DNA of 64,000 nucleotides from contig VXAA01000923.1 of the NCBI GenBank assembly GCA_013399115.1, positions 1,001,334 to 1,065,333 on the forward strand, written 5' to 3'. The position numbers were made by a program, and so were the translations under genes. This document shows positions 51,779-64,000 of this stretch, piece after piece. Each line of letters opens with the position of its first letter. Within the stretch, counting starts at the first letter, position 1. Under the pieces are notes generated by a model. The model saw nothing but the letters and a program-made list of their open reading frames with translations, was not told the origin of the DNA and did no database searches. Origin of the DNA: Anseranas semipalmata. Taxonomy: Eukaryota; Chordata; Aves; Anseriformes; Anseranatidae.

Positions 51779-54700
51779 TCAAAACAGCTTGAAAAAATGT
51801 TGGAATAATGCCTTCTGGGTCATGGGACCTCTTGTTGTCTATTGAATGGGCTAACAAAGTAGTGTCTCAAAAGCCACTGCAAGATGACTTTTATCTGCCC
51901 TTGGGAAAGAAGGGGCTATGGAACGGGGATAAGGATGATTAGTTTAACTGATTATAAGTGGTATTTCAAATTGTGCCTCTGCAGCACTTGTTAAACCATT
52001 GCAGCTCTGAGGCACTGGAGTAATGCAGTCCGTGTTTAGCAGGCTCCCACTATGTTCTTGGCATATTCAGGTTACCACTCTCAGCAGAGTAATAGATGGG
52101 GCTATAAATGCAGAGAACCATGTCTAGCTAAATAGGTGATGTCTGGAACAAATTGTAAACACTATCTTTGGCTTCTGGGTCACCATGTTCTCTGGGATAG
52201 CCCTTTGTTAATCAGCAAAGATGACTTACTGTAGCATGGGAAGGTGAGCTGTGCATGCTCTTTTGGCTGTAGTCTTCTGATGCACAAAATATTGAACCGC
52301 TTAGAAAAGCTAGATGTAAAGCTTATGTGATATTTAAAAATGGGATTTATTAAGTGCCTCTATGAACATTTAGAAGTATTGGTATAGAGACTTCTTAGAT
52401 TCCAGTTTCTATTCTATTTGGCATCTGCAGTGTAAATATGATAATATTGACATCACAATTCCACCATTGCTCTTCTATAAAAATATTTCAGATACACTCT
52501 TCCAGATGTGTTATCTTAAAATAACTGGTATTAGAAAGCTGATTGCTTGTTTTGAGTATAGATTGCAAAACTGTTTTTAGGTGTTCTTAAAATGTTCATA
52601 CTAAACAGCTTTATTTATCTTGCAGATCATAACAGGGTGAGGTTTTTTTGTAGCTGTTGAAGGCAGTATTAAAAATCACTACGCTGTTCCTCCTTTAGAG
52701 AAAAAGGCGTAAACTGAAGGGCTTAGTTGCTGTCAGGGTAGATGACCTTGTTTCTTGTACCTACCTTGGTATCTGCAAAAAGCAGCCTAGAAGGGATAAG
52801 CTGAGGAGATTCTGTATGTAAAAGGAGTATTTCTGAAGCTGAAGTATTGCATGGGTTTCTGAAATAGCGTTTTTTTTTCAGTGCCAGGGTAACCCTGACC
52901 CTGCTGTGCATTCAGACAGATGAGATGTGTGCTTATATATGTATTTAATGGATGTAATAGGTAATCCAGCAAATAAAGAGTTACAGAAATTATGATAGTA
53001 AAATGTGATAAAAGCATGTGTGAAAAACCTAACCAACCTGGTGAGGCAATGTAGGTCATAGTGACTTGAAGAAGTACCACAGCTACTAATAGGAGGTCTT
53101 TCCTGTCAGATTAATGGGATTCTCCAGAGAATCAAATGCAACTCTGAGATGACAAGTCCATCAAAGGCAACAGCCACAAGCCTCCTTTAAGATGAGCTGA
53201 TCCATGAAAATTCAATTTCATCAATACGCAGCTGAAGAAAATTAGAAGGCATCTAAATTTAGATACTGCATCGAGCTTCTACAGTACAGCAAAACTGTCA
53301 CTTGGCTGCAGAAGTAAAGATGCATTGTTGTAGCTGTGTGTGATGGCAGAGGGCATGCACACGTTCTGTCCAATGAACAGATGCAGCTATAGGAGAAGGA
53401 GGGATCCAAAATGTAAGCAAAATGGATATGAAGGACTGTGTGGATACACTGTGAATTTCCAAAGCACTGAATGGTGCTTTTGGAGTGAATGGACTAGAAC
53501 TGTGTATATTACTTTGTGCTTAATCGAAGAATGAGTGCGTTACATCTGAAAATTACGAACCTTTCTGGTGGTACAAGATTGTAGTGATGTGCAAATGTTC
53601 AAGGAAGGGAGAGGAACTAAAGGACGATGCAGTTCTACAAAGGACCACACTTGGGATGCCCTTGATGTGTGAATTTGATTAGATGGCAAAGAGCCATCTG
53701 CCCATGAAGCCTGGAGCCATGAGGGTGCATAAAAAATGAAATGACTTAGTAGCATATGGCAGTTAGGAAAGATGAGAACATCCAGTACGTGGGTGCGATG
53801 GCTTTGAGTTCATGAACCATGTATCTGGAATGAGTGATTATAGTCCTTGAAATTATGTTCTTTCGAAGAAAGTTTTTGAAAATACAACAGCTAGCTTTAT
53901 TTTCATCTGCTGCAGCATAGCGTTTTTGAGAAGTGTTTTTACTGTGGGAGGCTTTCACAGAAAAAGCTTAAATGAGGAAACTCAGCTAATTAAAATCTGG
54001 AACACAGTTCTGCAGCAAGGGTGGATTCTCTGTGAGTCCCATGCCCGTGGCATCCCAGAGAATGCAGGGCCCCTGGGCATTATTCATGTTCATATTTAAT
54101 TTAGCTGAAGCTGCTGGAGAATGTCCAGAATCCTGCCCATTTGCTGCACAATTTAGGTCAAGCCCTCTATGGAGTGCATGAGTTCAGGACAAAGTAGACC
54201 TTGCAAAACTTTTTTACCTTTTTTTCACCCTTCTGTTCCTTGTGCTAGGTTGGCGTATTTTTTACTCCATCACACCCATGTTATATGCTCTCTAAATATT
54301 AAAAGAGAGCAAGCTATGATATGTTGTTACTACTCCTACCAACTTAATGCTGGCAAATATGGTGTGGTGGTTTTGCTCAGGGTTTCATGTGAATACAACT
54401 ATTACTTAAACCTTTGAAACAGCAGGCTGGTTGGTGGGAAGGCACTGAGCTCCCTCGGTCTGAATGCTGTAGGAGCACTGCACACAGATGACTCTGCTCC
54501 TCTGAGGAAGGGGTAATCGGTAATTATTAAGCAACATCAGTGTTCTGGGGGGCTGGGAGGCAGGCAGGGAAGAGAAATGAGCAGGCCAAATGTCCATCCA
54601 AAATGAGTGTATAGCAATTATGCTAAATATTTTCAGCTGCCTTTCTGCAGATTCCACTCTTAGCAGTACTTTAGTTCAGGATTTATGACGGTTAAATTTA

Positions 54701-55706
54701 TGTGGCAATCTGGGGTACCTAGGTGTAAATTCTAACTGCAAAGACTTGATTTCAGTTGTGTGACTGTTTCAGAAGTACAACAAAAGCACTGCATGGATTA
54801 TATTAATGCAAATGGGACTCGCTACATTTTCACATTATTTTCATGCTTTAACTGGCTTTTCCTGGGGAGCAACGACACCTGTCTGTTATTAGAAATATTT
54901 TTTATATAGGTGTTACATTTAAATAGTTTCCGACATAAGATACTTAAATGCAGACAGGACAGTGGCTTTTTGGAAATAAAGAGGGAGTATTATGCTTGGG
55001 AGGAGAGGATGGAGAACTTCAGAAAATTAAAAAAAAAGAAGAGAGAATTGGCAAGTGAGACTGGGAATATTGGTTGAACAGAGATCAGCATCAGAATAAG
55101 GGGTAAAAGGGAGCAAAACAAGGTCAACCAAAAACCAACAACCACAGTGGTCTTTAACATCGATTCCCCTCCCCATTTAAAGAAGGCTTGCATAGGAAGT
55201 GAGTGATTTTATGTATCGCAGTGAAGGTTTGCATTTCACATTCAACTTTGAACTCAGTTATATGATTTTCTCAGATGCTGAACTTCACACTAATATGGGA
55301 AAGGTGGATGCAAGGCTCAGCTTTTTTTTTGAAAAATAAATCCGAGAATGACTTCCTAGTCTATCCTTTGCTTCACCGGTTATTGTTCTAAGAGCTCTTT
55401 GGGCAATCAACAACTTTTAAGGCCTAATGACGCTTCTGAAAACCAATGTCTCTCAAACTCACATCCCTGCTCTCCTGCCCATCCCTCCGCCATAGGATTG
55501 TTATTTCTCAGAACTTTCTCTGTTTTTTCAACTGTCTGAATGTCAGACTCCTGTTATCTCAATTCACTTAACCATTGTTATGATTTAGGCTGTTTTATTT
55601 TTCTTCATGCATAACTTCCTGTTTGTTCTTCTCTCTATGACGGAAGTTTCCTCCTTAGATTTCTGACTCTCTCAAATGAAGAGATTTCTGTTCTTTTTGT
55701 GTTTTT

Positions 55707-55787
55707 TCCTCCTTCCTTCCTTCCTTCCTTCCTTCCTTCCTTTCTTCCTTTCTTTCTTTCTTTCATTCTTTCATTCTTTCTTTCTTT
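55707..55787 (+). repeat. CTTC/CTTT tetranucleotide microsatellite
   Basis: About 80 bases of CTTC units passing into CTTT with two CATT interruptions; the strand is almost entirely pyrimidine. The open frame with PSFLPSFLPF repeats is a by-product. Confidence 0.9.
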
Positions 55788-57589
55788 TAAATATGCTGAT
55801 ATCCAGTCTGCAGGCTGGCTTCAGGGTGTCTCATTGTAACTCCACTTTACCTGCAAGATGCTTTTTTTAAAAAGAAATTGCTTTCCAGCTATGCCATTTA
55901 TTTACTTACTTTGCCCAATTGATTTTCCACTTTTCTTTTCATTGACTTAAGTTAATATCTAAATAAGGGCCTAGGTTTACAACTAAAGGACATTTTATTC
56001 ATTCAGGTTCTTTTCCCTTCAGTAAGCTGCTAAAAATGTGAGAGGTTCAATTATCTGCTGTCACATTTATCCCATCTAGTTTTAAATTTTTAATTATCCA
56101 GAAGAATACAAAATGTTCAAAAAATAGACACAAGCCTGGCAGCTGAGGTGAGCAACTAATAATAAAAGTTCATACTATGTTTTGTTCTAAATCTTCTTGT
56201 ATTAATAATGAATAAGGAACAAGAAATCCATTCCAAAATTTGCTGCCTGGAAATTTTCCTCTGCCATCTCTGTTTCTCTCCCTTCTTGCAATATAAATTG
56301 TTGCACTTCCTTGTCATAATATGAATGAGTTAAACTGAATTCATTAAGATGATTAAAATATATATGGTCATCATTAACTAAATTATAGCAAAAAAACAAG
56401 TAATGAATCACACGGGCTAATGTTTGTTGCCATGTTTGATGACAGATGTATCATACTTAGGCTTCTGCTGGTGAGAGAGGCCAACAAACTATATTTCAAA
56501 TGTCTAGACGTATTCCTTGCGAGAATACTCAAGTATCAGTTCCGTACTTGCCTCCAGTCTGAGTGATGTATGTCATTCATTGATAGCTGTTTTTAAAAGA
56601 TGTATTTTGTGCAATAGTGTTATGATAGGCAATATTTTTTGATGTTGCTCTCTTAAAAGGTTTATTAGCTATTCCATTATTTTCTTCTTTCTTTCTTCTT
56701 TTCCCCCTCCTTTTCAAGGGTATAAGAGTTCACCATGGAAATCAGCTGATGTTTGGCAGAAAATGCTCATTTTAGAATCACAACTTTATTTCTAAAATAG
56801 AAAACAACATGGTGGGGAATTTCTGTATCATTTAATATATTTTACTTCATTTAGAAATAAACATTAGCTGACTGTCCCATTTAAGAAGGATAAGACAACC
56901 AGCAGAAGGTTATTCCATATTTTGATTCATATTTCTAGAGTTCCTTACTCAGGCTGTTCCCAAGTGTTCATATTTCTTACTAGTACCGCTGCATCTGAAT
57001 ACTGATTTAGGGAAACTGCATTTCAACTCAAAGAAAAGAAGCACAGGAGGGAACTGAGAGACTCAGAGGAGCCTCAGTAGACTGCTATCATTTACATGGC
57101 ATGAATGGTTTGTCAAGAAACAGGCAAGTCATACAAAGTAAACCAGCCACCTTGCTGGGGAGAAATCCCACGTGACTGATTATTCGCTCTTACTGGTTTC
57201 CCAACCTATTTTTCTCATCCAGAGACTGTGGGTCAGGTTTCACTTAGTAAAAGTACTATTGATCCTATTAATTTTCAAATAGTGTCGCAACAGAACTGAA
57301 GCAATAGGAGATGAGAACTCACAGCTCATGGGAATTAGTCAAAAGCAAAAAAGGCAATTCCTTAAAGGAGCTGTGATAAAGGCATTATACAAACTACCCC
57401 AAAGAGGGATAAAATAAAGAGTGAAATAAGAGCCCAACTTAACCAAACCATGAACTGTTGAACAGTGTTAAAACAGAAAAAGAAAAATGGAACCTAGATC
57501 AGCTTGCTAAGTGTAGTTAGCACAAGGGGATAGAGGCAAAATCAAAAGGTCCACCAATTAAATAAGAAACAGTAATTAGTACTGTATGA

Positions 57590-58290
57590 ATGACAAGGAA
57601 GCAGGAGTATATTCATAGGAAATTTAAAACCAGGGAGTCTGTTGGTCCACACAGCAGAGATGTTTCACTCCTGGTGGAATCCATCTTCACTAGTAAAGTC
57701 AACTGCAACATGAACAACACAGAATGGAAGCCTCATCTGGGAAAGAAATGGTTAAGGAATACTTACGTTAGTTAGATGTTTTTAAAATGGCTGGGCCTCC
57801 CAGAGAGACCCTAGGCAATTTTAGGAGTTGTCTTTGAGAATTTGCACTTCCAAATGTATACACAAATTCTGTTTTCAAAAGTAATGGAGCTGAGGAATTT
57901 TATACCTGTGGTTAAAAAGAATCCTGGAATAAAACTATTGAGCAAGGAGGTGGAAAGTAAAAAAATCAATATAGACTATAATGAATCTGATGTCTTTCTA
58001 TACAAGGGGATAGATTTTACAAGTGAAAGAGAGCTGGTAGATATTGTTTATTTTGACTTCACTGAGATGTATGATATTGTGACATCCTAACAGCATGGTC
58101 TAAATGCTACTACTATCATCTGAGTAAAATTTATTTCGGAAAACCATTCTCAATAGCTCACAGACGAACTGATGAGATGTATGGAGTGGGGTTCTGCAGA
58201 GGTCTGTCATGAATGCAATGCTGTTCAATATTCTCTTTAAAACCATGGATGGTGGAATGGAGAATATGCTTGTAAAACTTGTGAATAGCG
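57590..58290 (+). mobile_element. Decayed CR1/L3-like LINE reverse-transcriptase relic
   Basis: Three ordered patches match LINE ORF2. ESIFTSKVNCN (near 57682) resembles the segment before the RT fingers. ELVDIVYFDFTEMYDIV (58031-58081) matches the RT block with the first catalytic-site Asp. GVLQRSVMNAMLFNILFKTM (58188-58247) then DGGME matches the next RT block, normally a QGSVLGP...FNI motif. The last patch is in a different frame from the second and there is a stop at 58088, so it is a frameshifted fossil. Spacing and order fit a single copy on the plus strand. The family (CR1 or the older L3) is uncertain. Confidence 0.65.
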
Positions 58291-58864
58291 AGCATCACGT
58301 AGGACACCAGCTGTCTTGGCTTTTCATCTGGTACTGCTGAATATTGAATGGACATAAGAATAGCTCTTCCTTTCCTGGCTGTGCCTGAGCTAATCAGTTA
58401 CCTCTGATGACCTCTCTGAGTACCTTCTGCTCAGCCCTCGCTTCTCCACATGGTTCTTCCAGTCTGGCAGAGGCTTCTGCCCTCTGCTTGTCACTGTGAC
58501 TGCATGAGCCGAACTGACCTGCGCTCAAGGCTTATGTGTCTTTGTCCTGTGTGGACATTGGCAAGATGATCAGTAACTAAGCAGCATCTCCAAAGCAGGA
58601 TGTTTTAATAAGAGCTTTTCACATAAGAAATGGGACTAAAACCCCTAAACCTGTTTTCACATACCTGGCTATTTTTTCCTGGCTGATCTACATTTTTAGT
58701 AGATTCTCTATCTCTTTCCCAAAGTCTTTCCCAAAGAATGATAGGTCTGGTAATGTTTGGTCCAGTAAGACTTTATCTTTAATGTTTCAGGAACAGATCC
58801 TTTAAAGATGGATTTTTTTTTGTTTTTGGGGTGAGGGGTGTTGTTTGCATTTTGTTTGTTTGGG

Positions 58865-58897
<33 letters not shown>
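58865..58897 (+). repeat. ATT trinucleotide microsatellite
   Basis: Eleven tandem ATT units, perfect. Neighbouring sequence is T/G-rich. Confidence 0.95.
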
Positions 58898-61800
58898 TGA
58901 TCTCTAGAGTTCCTGTCTGGCAAAACAAGACTCTCTTTTCCTTGGAGGCAAGTTATAAGATCTTCAAAGCTAATAATCATCCTCTGTCTTTCAATGTTGA
59001 AGCCTGGGGCCATAGACTTCTTCCTGCTGGTATTTCCCACAGCTCCCAACAAGCTCCATTACGCCTCTAACTGTGGTGCTCCTCTAAGTATCAATAACCT
59101 CCCATCACTAACAAGGTCAAATACCACATATATAAAATACTTCAGTCTTTTTAGATCGAGGGCAGTTCTATCTTAATCTGGGTTTGTACTCCATTCCAAC
59201 AGCAGTCTGGTGCTCTGGTGAAGTGGTGGGGGAGGCATCCATTGCCAATGTAGTAAATGCCAAAGCTGAAATACAAATTCTTAGGGCTCGGCTGAGTCCA
59301 GCCCCTTCAGCCTGATGGCATGGAATTTAGCAGCATGTGGGGAAAAGAATGAGAAACAGACTCTTAAGCACAAATGAGTGACAAAAATGGAAAAAGGGAT
59401 CTTTAAATGTGTTCTTACACTTTAAGATTTCTTGTTAATTGGAAAGAGAACCTGGGATATGGGATCATTATTTAATGAGGAGGCTATGGCAAGCAATTTC
59501 CATTAGACACCAAGAGACGGTAAACCTGGGTGAGGTGTTGGTCATGTTCGTTAAATTCCTTATCTAATTGTGTGATACTATCAAGCCCTACCCACTGGAA
59601 AACCAGCCACTCTCATTATGTATAGAATCGTGGTGTTAAATAACAATGTGGTTAGATTAGAAGAGCCAACATTTTAACAGTTTTGCAGCCTTCCCCTTAT
59701 GTTTGCAGGGCAGTAAGATGAAAATTTCCAGGTCCTACTTTGATAGATCACAGTTTATAATTATAGTCACGTTGCATGGGAACGTGGGCACACTGCTGGC
59801 TAGATTAGAGAAAGAGACAGACAAGATCGAAGCCTCCCTGTTATTTTTTTCCCCTCTTGAGCGTGCTAACATGTGCCTATTTTAGGAATTTTGATGAGAA
59901 TGTTGTCATACTTTTTCTCCTTTCCTCACTTTTATAGCTCTGAAGGTTTTAGTTGTTCTGCTTTGTTTCACTTTTAATAAATTTCTCTTTTGGTTGACCC
60001 TTATCTATTTCCACCGTATTCGTTTGACTGTACTATATTCCTTTTCCTCCTCACCAGCCTGAGCTCTCCACCCCCTCCAATGCTGTCTCCACCTCCCTCC
60101 CTGGAGGCAGCCCCTGTCATTATCACCTCTCCTTCACTCCTCTCTTCCCTGACACAAGCGAGAAGCTCGATGACATGCAGTTTCCTGCTTAAGAGGAGGC
60201 TGTTCGTCGCCAGCATTTATTTATTTAATAACCCCCTTTCACAGTGGTGCTTTACAGTTTATCATGGAAAATACAGGAATGAAAATCAAGCAGTGGTTCA
60301 GAGCAGTGAGGCAGATCTGTGGGTCCACCTGCCATCCCTGGGTCTTGCTCATCAGGGGTGACAGCGCTGTGGCCTAAAGAGCTGTGGGTCACGGTCTGAC
60401 AAAGCACTAAACCAGGCTTTTGAACCCCTTGCAGCAGATCAAAATATTGCAGCCACATAATGTAAAATACTGACCCAGTATAAAGTCACCCCAAAAGCTT
60501 AAGCGTTCCAAACAGGGGTTATGTTTCTGCTGACAGGTCTTAGAACAGATCATGTATTTTCTTTCCACCTGGGTTTTATTGGACCTCTCACAGCTGTCCA
60601 CAAGTCTTTTTTGGGTCAGTTCTTTACCCGCTTATAACTGTTGTGCCCAAGAGCAAACGTGACTCCTCGAAATGTAGACATTCAGCCCTGTCCTTTCCTT
60701 TTCCTGCGGTTACTGCCACTGGGTCTCTACAGCCTTCACCTTGGATCTTGTCTTACAGCAGAGGTCTCCACTGCCATGGTAGCCAGCAGCAGCACTGCCA
60801 CCCATGTAGACCCCATCAAAGGCCACAGAAATGTCATTTATATTCAGTCCTATCAGCTGTGATCCAAACCAGACCCCAGAAGAGATTTGCTAAGACTCTG
60901 GCGAGGAGATGCTGAGCAGCAGTCCCTCACTGCCAAAATGGCCACAGATAAGGAATACAGCGCTATTGCCTCATGCATGCTTAAGGAGAGGAATCAAAAG
61001 GACTTGGGCTAGTGTAGCAACTGAGGCTTTGAAGAGAGCCTATAAAAAGTCCAAGAATATTAATATATCGTGCAGTGCCGGGGGATGTCTTGGTTGTATC
61101 AGAATGAACTTGGCTGCAGACAGTGTGGGAGTGGGGATGTAGCTCTCGAGAACAGCAGGGGTTTGGTGGCACAGCCCCAAGCCTCCCTTCCCCACCTCTT
61201 AGGAAGGGCATCCATCTACCACGATAGGAATTCTGTGAGAGCGGTGACGTGGGGACGGTGGGTAGCCTGAGAGTAAGCAAGACCTCCTCCGTTCCCAGGT
61301 ACCCTTGAGAAGGTCCCAGGCTAGCAAGGGGACTAGATGACAGATGGACCCCTCTGTAGCTGCTTTGCTTCCTCTTGATGGCAAGGGTTATTTCCTGGGC
61401 ACGCTGTCAAGCACCAGGGTTTTCTGGCAGGGCTGTCCAGTCTCCTCAGCTGTCCTGCACCCTGACCTCTCCACAGCAGAGATGCTCCCTCTTACGGTCC
61501 CTCCCACCTCAGAAGTTTGATCAAGCCCAGGTCACATCCCCGTCCCTTGGTGGTTGAGAGACCACTTGTAAGCACTTTGTTTTTGCTTGTTTCTTCTCTC
61601 AAAACCTTTCCCACTGAACAGGCATAGACACAGTTTTTAAAGTGATGGCAGACACATTGACACATCTCACACAAGCCTGGAGCTGTTTATTACTATCAAA
61701 AAATGTTTTGGCAGAGGACGGACATAGAACCAACCTAGCTCTCCATTCTTTGCCAGTTTTCAATGGTCAGATATATTTGACTTAAGTGATTCTGGAACTG

Positions 61801-62555
61801 AGGTGACTGTTTGCTGGTGAAAAGTAAGCCTACTGAGGCACCTTTGTGACCGTGATGTTTTCTTGTGAATGACTTCTATTAATTACGTGTTTAATTCCAC
61901 CTGAAACTTAGTTTAGGTACCTAATGTCTGATTATCTACTCAAAAGTAAGAACTGCACAGCTGACTTTTTAAAAAGCTACCCCAGCATCCCCAGTTCCTT
62001 TTACTGTCTCAGTAGAAAACATTTTCTTTTCCAAATATTGACCTCAGTTTAGAATCAGCCAGGCCTTTTCAAGATACTAAGCAAATGTATTTAGACAGTG
62101 CAGATATAATAATTGCCCACAGGAAGATCGACTGAAATGCTGTCTCCCAAGTCTTGTACTTATCCCTAACCTTCTAGGAGAGAGAGAGATGAAGAGAAAC
62201 ATAGTTTCATCCACGTATCCTACTCCATACCTGATATTACCCATGACAACAAAAACTGCAAGGGGAAAAACGCTGAATATGCACTTCTAAGAGATGCCCC
62301 GGAGCAAGAGAAACACAAAGCAGCTCCCACAGGAGAAGAATAGGATTAACAATCTTGATTGTTTTATAATGACCTCTGGTATGTTTTTCCTGTTATGAGG
62401 CAAAAAAAGCTGTTTGCTACACATAAAAAAATATGTAGAACCTACCTGCTGCTAAAAGGCAAAGAGTGGAGTATAAATAAGTCGGAAATTGAGAGGGTGA
62501 GTAGGGAAAGAGTCCTGCATGGATTTAGCCAGGCAAGTTTTAGCAATAGACTGAG

Positions 62556-62585
<30 letters not shown>
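62556..62585 (+). repeat. Poly-A run (30 bases)
   Basis: Uninterrupted As. This could be the tail of a retroposed sequence, but upstream sequence is not recognisable as a retrogene or SINE. Confidence 0.9.
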
Positions 62586-62588
<3 letters not shown>

Positions 62589-63791
62589 GAGTTCGAAGGA
62601 ATTTTTAAATGTATATCATTTCTGAAGCACATGAATTGTTTTAAATATTAAAGAAAACTGAGACTCCAACTCCAAAGGGGGGCAAGCCAATGGAAGCCAG
62701 ACTAAAAAACATGAATTAAAAAGGACAGAAGAAGTTGGAAATAACATAATTTGTTGTATAATATTGTATTTTCCCCACTATAGAGATTGTGGTCAACGTG
62801 TTCTTCTCCAGGAGTTGTTCATGCTGCACTTAATCTGGCAGAGCTGTGGGCTGCCACCAAAGATGGCAGCCTTCCTCTCCTCATGTCCCCACTCCCACGT
62901 CTGTTCCTGTTCTCCTCCTTGCGTTGCATCGAGGGATTATGCAACTTCAGGCTGAATCAGTTCCACTGATCCAACAGAAAATGCGTATGTTTTCGGTGGG
63001 ACAGTTTTCTTTGCGCTGACCCAAGAGAACTGACCTGGAGGTAGATGGGGAGGAAGGGGGAAGAAACCAAGGAGCATGCAAGCAGTGACCTTTTTACTTC
63101 TGTCAGCGTTAGCCAGAGCAACGTTTCTGTCTGCAGTCTTAGTTTCAAAACTGGAAAAGCACACAAGGAATGCTGTTCTCCATCAATATGCTGCGGGACC
63201 AACAGCAAAGATCTGGGGGAGGAGGAAGTGACAATAACATGTAACAGGAGAGGCAGAATTCTGAGGGGTTTGAATGCTAAAGCATATGGATATTTGGAGA
63301 ATGGGAAACCACCATCTTAGTTCTTTTGGAGAGCAGAAGGACCTGGACACATGCATCTTCTGTAATCTAGTGACTGAGGAGAGTTTTTACTGAGAAAATT
63401 AAAATCTCATTTAGCTTCAGCCAAGAAATATTAATTGTTTTCTCTTTTGCTGCTGTTCACATATTCACTGTTGATCACAGTCTAGCAGATGATGTGCTGT
63501 GAAAGGTGGAGGCAGGATAAAATGCCTTGCTGAATAATTGATCGCCAGCCCTCCAGGCTATGTCCATGGATGAATGCATATGCCAGTTAGGATGACTGTG
63601 TCCCCAGTTAATGCTGTTAATTGACAAACACTTGATCTGAATTAAAATTGTATGTTTAAAGACGTCTTATTTATGTCAGAAGGGTTTTCATATTTTACAT
63701 TTTTTTTTTCTTGTGCATTATTCTGATTAAATGCAGGCACCCTTAGGCCCTTTTATTCTACGACATTGAGAAATGGGTGTCTTTTTTAAAA

Positions 63792-63850
63792 ACAGTGGTG
63801 TAAATCTTGATCACACTAAATCAATGGGAAAGCTCCTGCTCACCTTTCTG
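63792..63850 (+). repeat. Possible fragment of an ancient amniote repeat
   Basis: GGTGTAAATCTTGATCACAC followed by AAATCAATGGGAAAGCTCCT recalls the GTGTAAATC...TCAATGGGA words common in old bird and turtle interspersed repeats. It is short and divergent. Confidence 0.3.
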
Positions 63851-64000
63851 CTGTACTTTTTCACCAAGTGTGTGTTGCCACGAACATGTTAGAGTTCCCC
63901 CACTTTCTTAATAGGAATTAGGGGACCAAATAAAAGCCAATATATCAGTGCCTTACATCTCATCCACAAAGGCAACATGAAGCAGTAAAGGGTAAGAGGG

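Larger units (their letters stand above)
48631..64000. other. Intergenic region downstream of ZCRB1
   Basis: No exon, RNA gene or CpG island was recognised over 15.4 kb. In human 12q12 the next gene beyond ZCRB1 is YAF2; none of its conserved zinc-finger sequence is seen here, so it should lie beyond the right edge. Named contents are the LINE relics and simple repeats listed separately. Base composition becomes more GC-rich at 60.0-61.6 kb. Confidence 0.65.

Noticed and set aside
51585..51857. Open frames rich in PSLPFPS or KGKERKGKGRE repeats on the two strands
   Set aside because: They are translations of the CCTTC microsatellite.
58831..59070. Open frames with poly-Tyr or poly-Ile
   Set aside because: They are translations of the ATT microsatellite.
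1..64000. CRISPR arrays, operons, prophage or other prokaryotic systems
   Set aside because: The window is vertebrate nuclear DNA: intron-split genes, CpG-rich promoter, LTR and LINE relics. No regular spacer-repeat structure was seen.

Overview
The window is nuclear DNA from a vertebrate, most likely a neoavian bird. The evidence is two recognisable vertebrate genes cut by GT-AG introns, AT-rich introns, a CpG-rich shared promoter area, and interspersed repeats of avian type (two LTR fragments of endogenous retroviruses and decayed CR1/L3-like LINE pieces). No prokaryotic, organellar or viral gene layout is present. Most open frames longer than 60 codons are chance frames in introns and intergenic DNA. 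The real coding sequence is in short exons, which I joined by hand.

Layout. From the left edge to about 36.8 kb lies the 5' part of PPHLN1 (periphilin-1) on the minus strand. Five coding exons are visible (30815-30724, 28003-27833, 26902-26841, 7407-7151, 3198-3116), with a candidate 5' untranslated exon at 32132-32085. Together they encode about the first 222 residues; the C-terminal half lies beyond position 1. At 36.6-37.3 kb is a CpG-rich segment interrupted by a 455-base assembly gap (36796-37250). This is the presumed head-to-head promoter of PPHLN1 (leftward) and ZCRB1 (rightward). From 37.25 to 48.63 kb lies ZCRB1 on the plus strand, complete for coding: seven coding exons, 216 residues, with an RNA recognition motif, a CCHC zinc knuckle, a basic stretch and an acidic tail. 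Its poly(A) signal is at 48609-48614. From 48.63 to 64 kb I find no gene, only LINE relics, simple repeats and a few stretches that may be conserved non-coding DNA.

The two genes both act in RNA or chromatin control but in different complexes. ZCRB1 is the 31-kDa protein of the U11/U12 minor-spliceosome snRNP. PPHLN1 is a subunit of the HUSH silencing complex. Their adjacency matches the PPHLN1-ZCRB1 order I recall from human chromosome 12q12. I did not find a new biological system. The most useful observations concern gene structure: a PPHLN1 start codon split by an intron, two in-frame tandem splice donors in PPHLN1 exon 5, a 29-nt ZCRB1 exon, a second compact CpG cluster that may be an alternative promoter, and the gap that hides both first exons.
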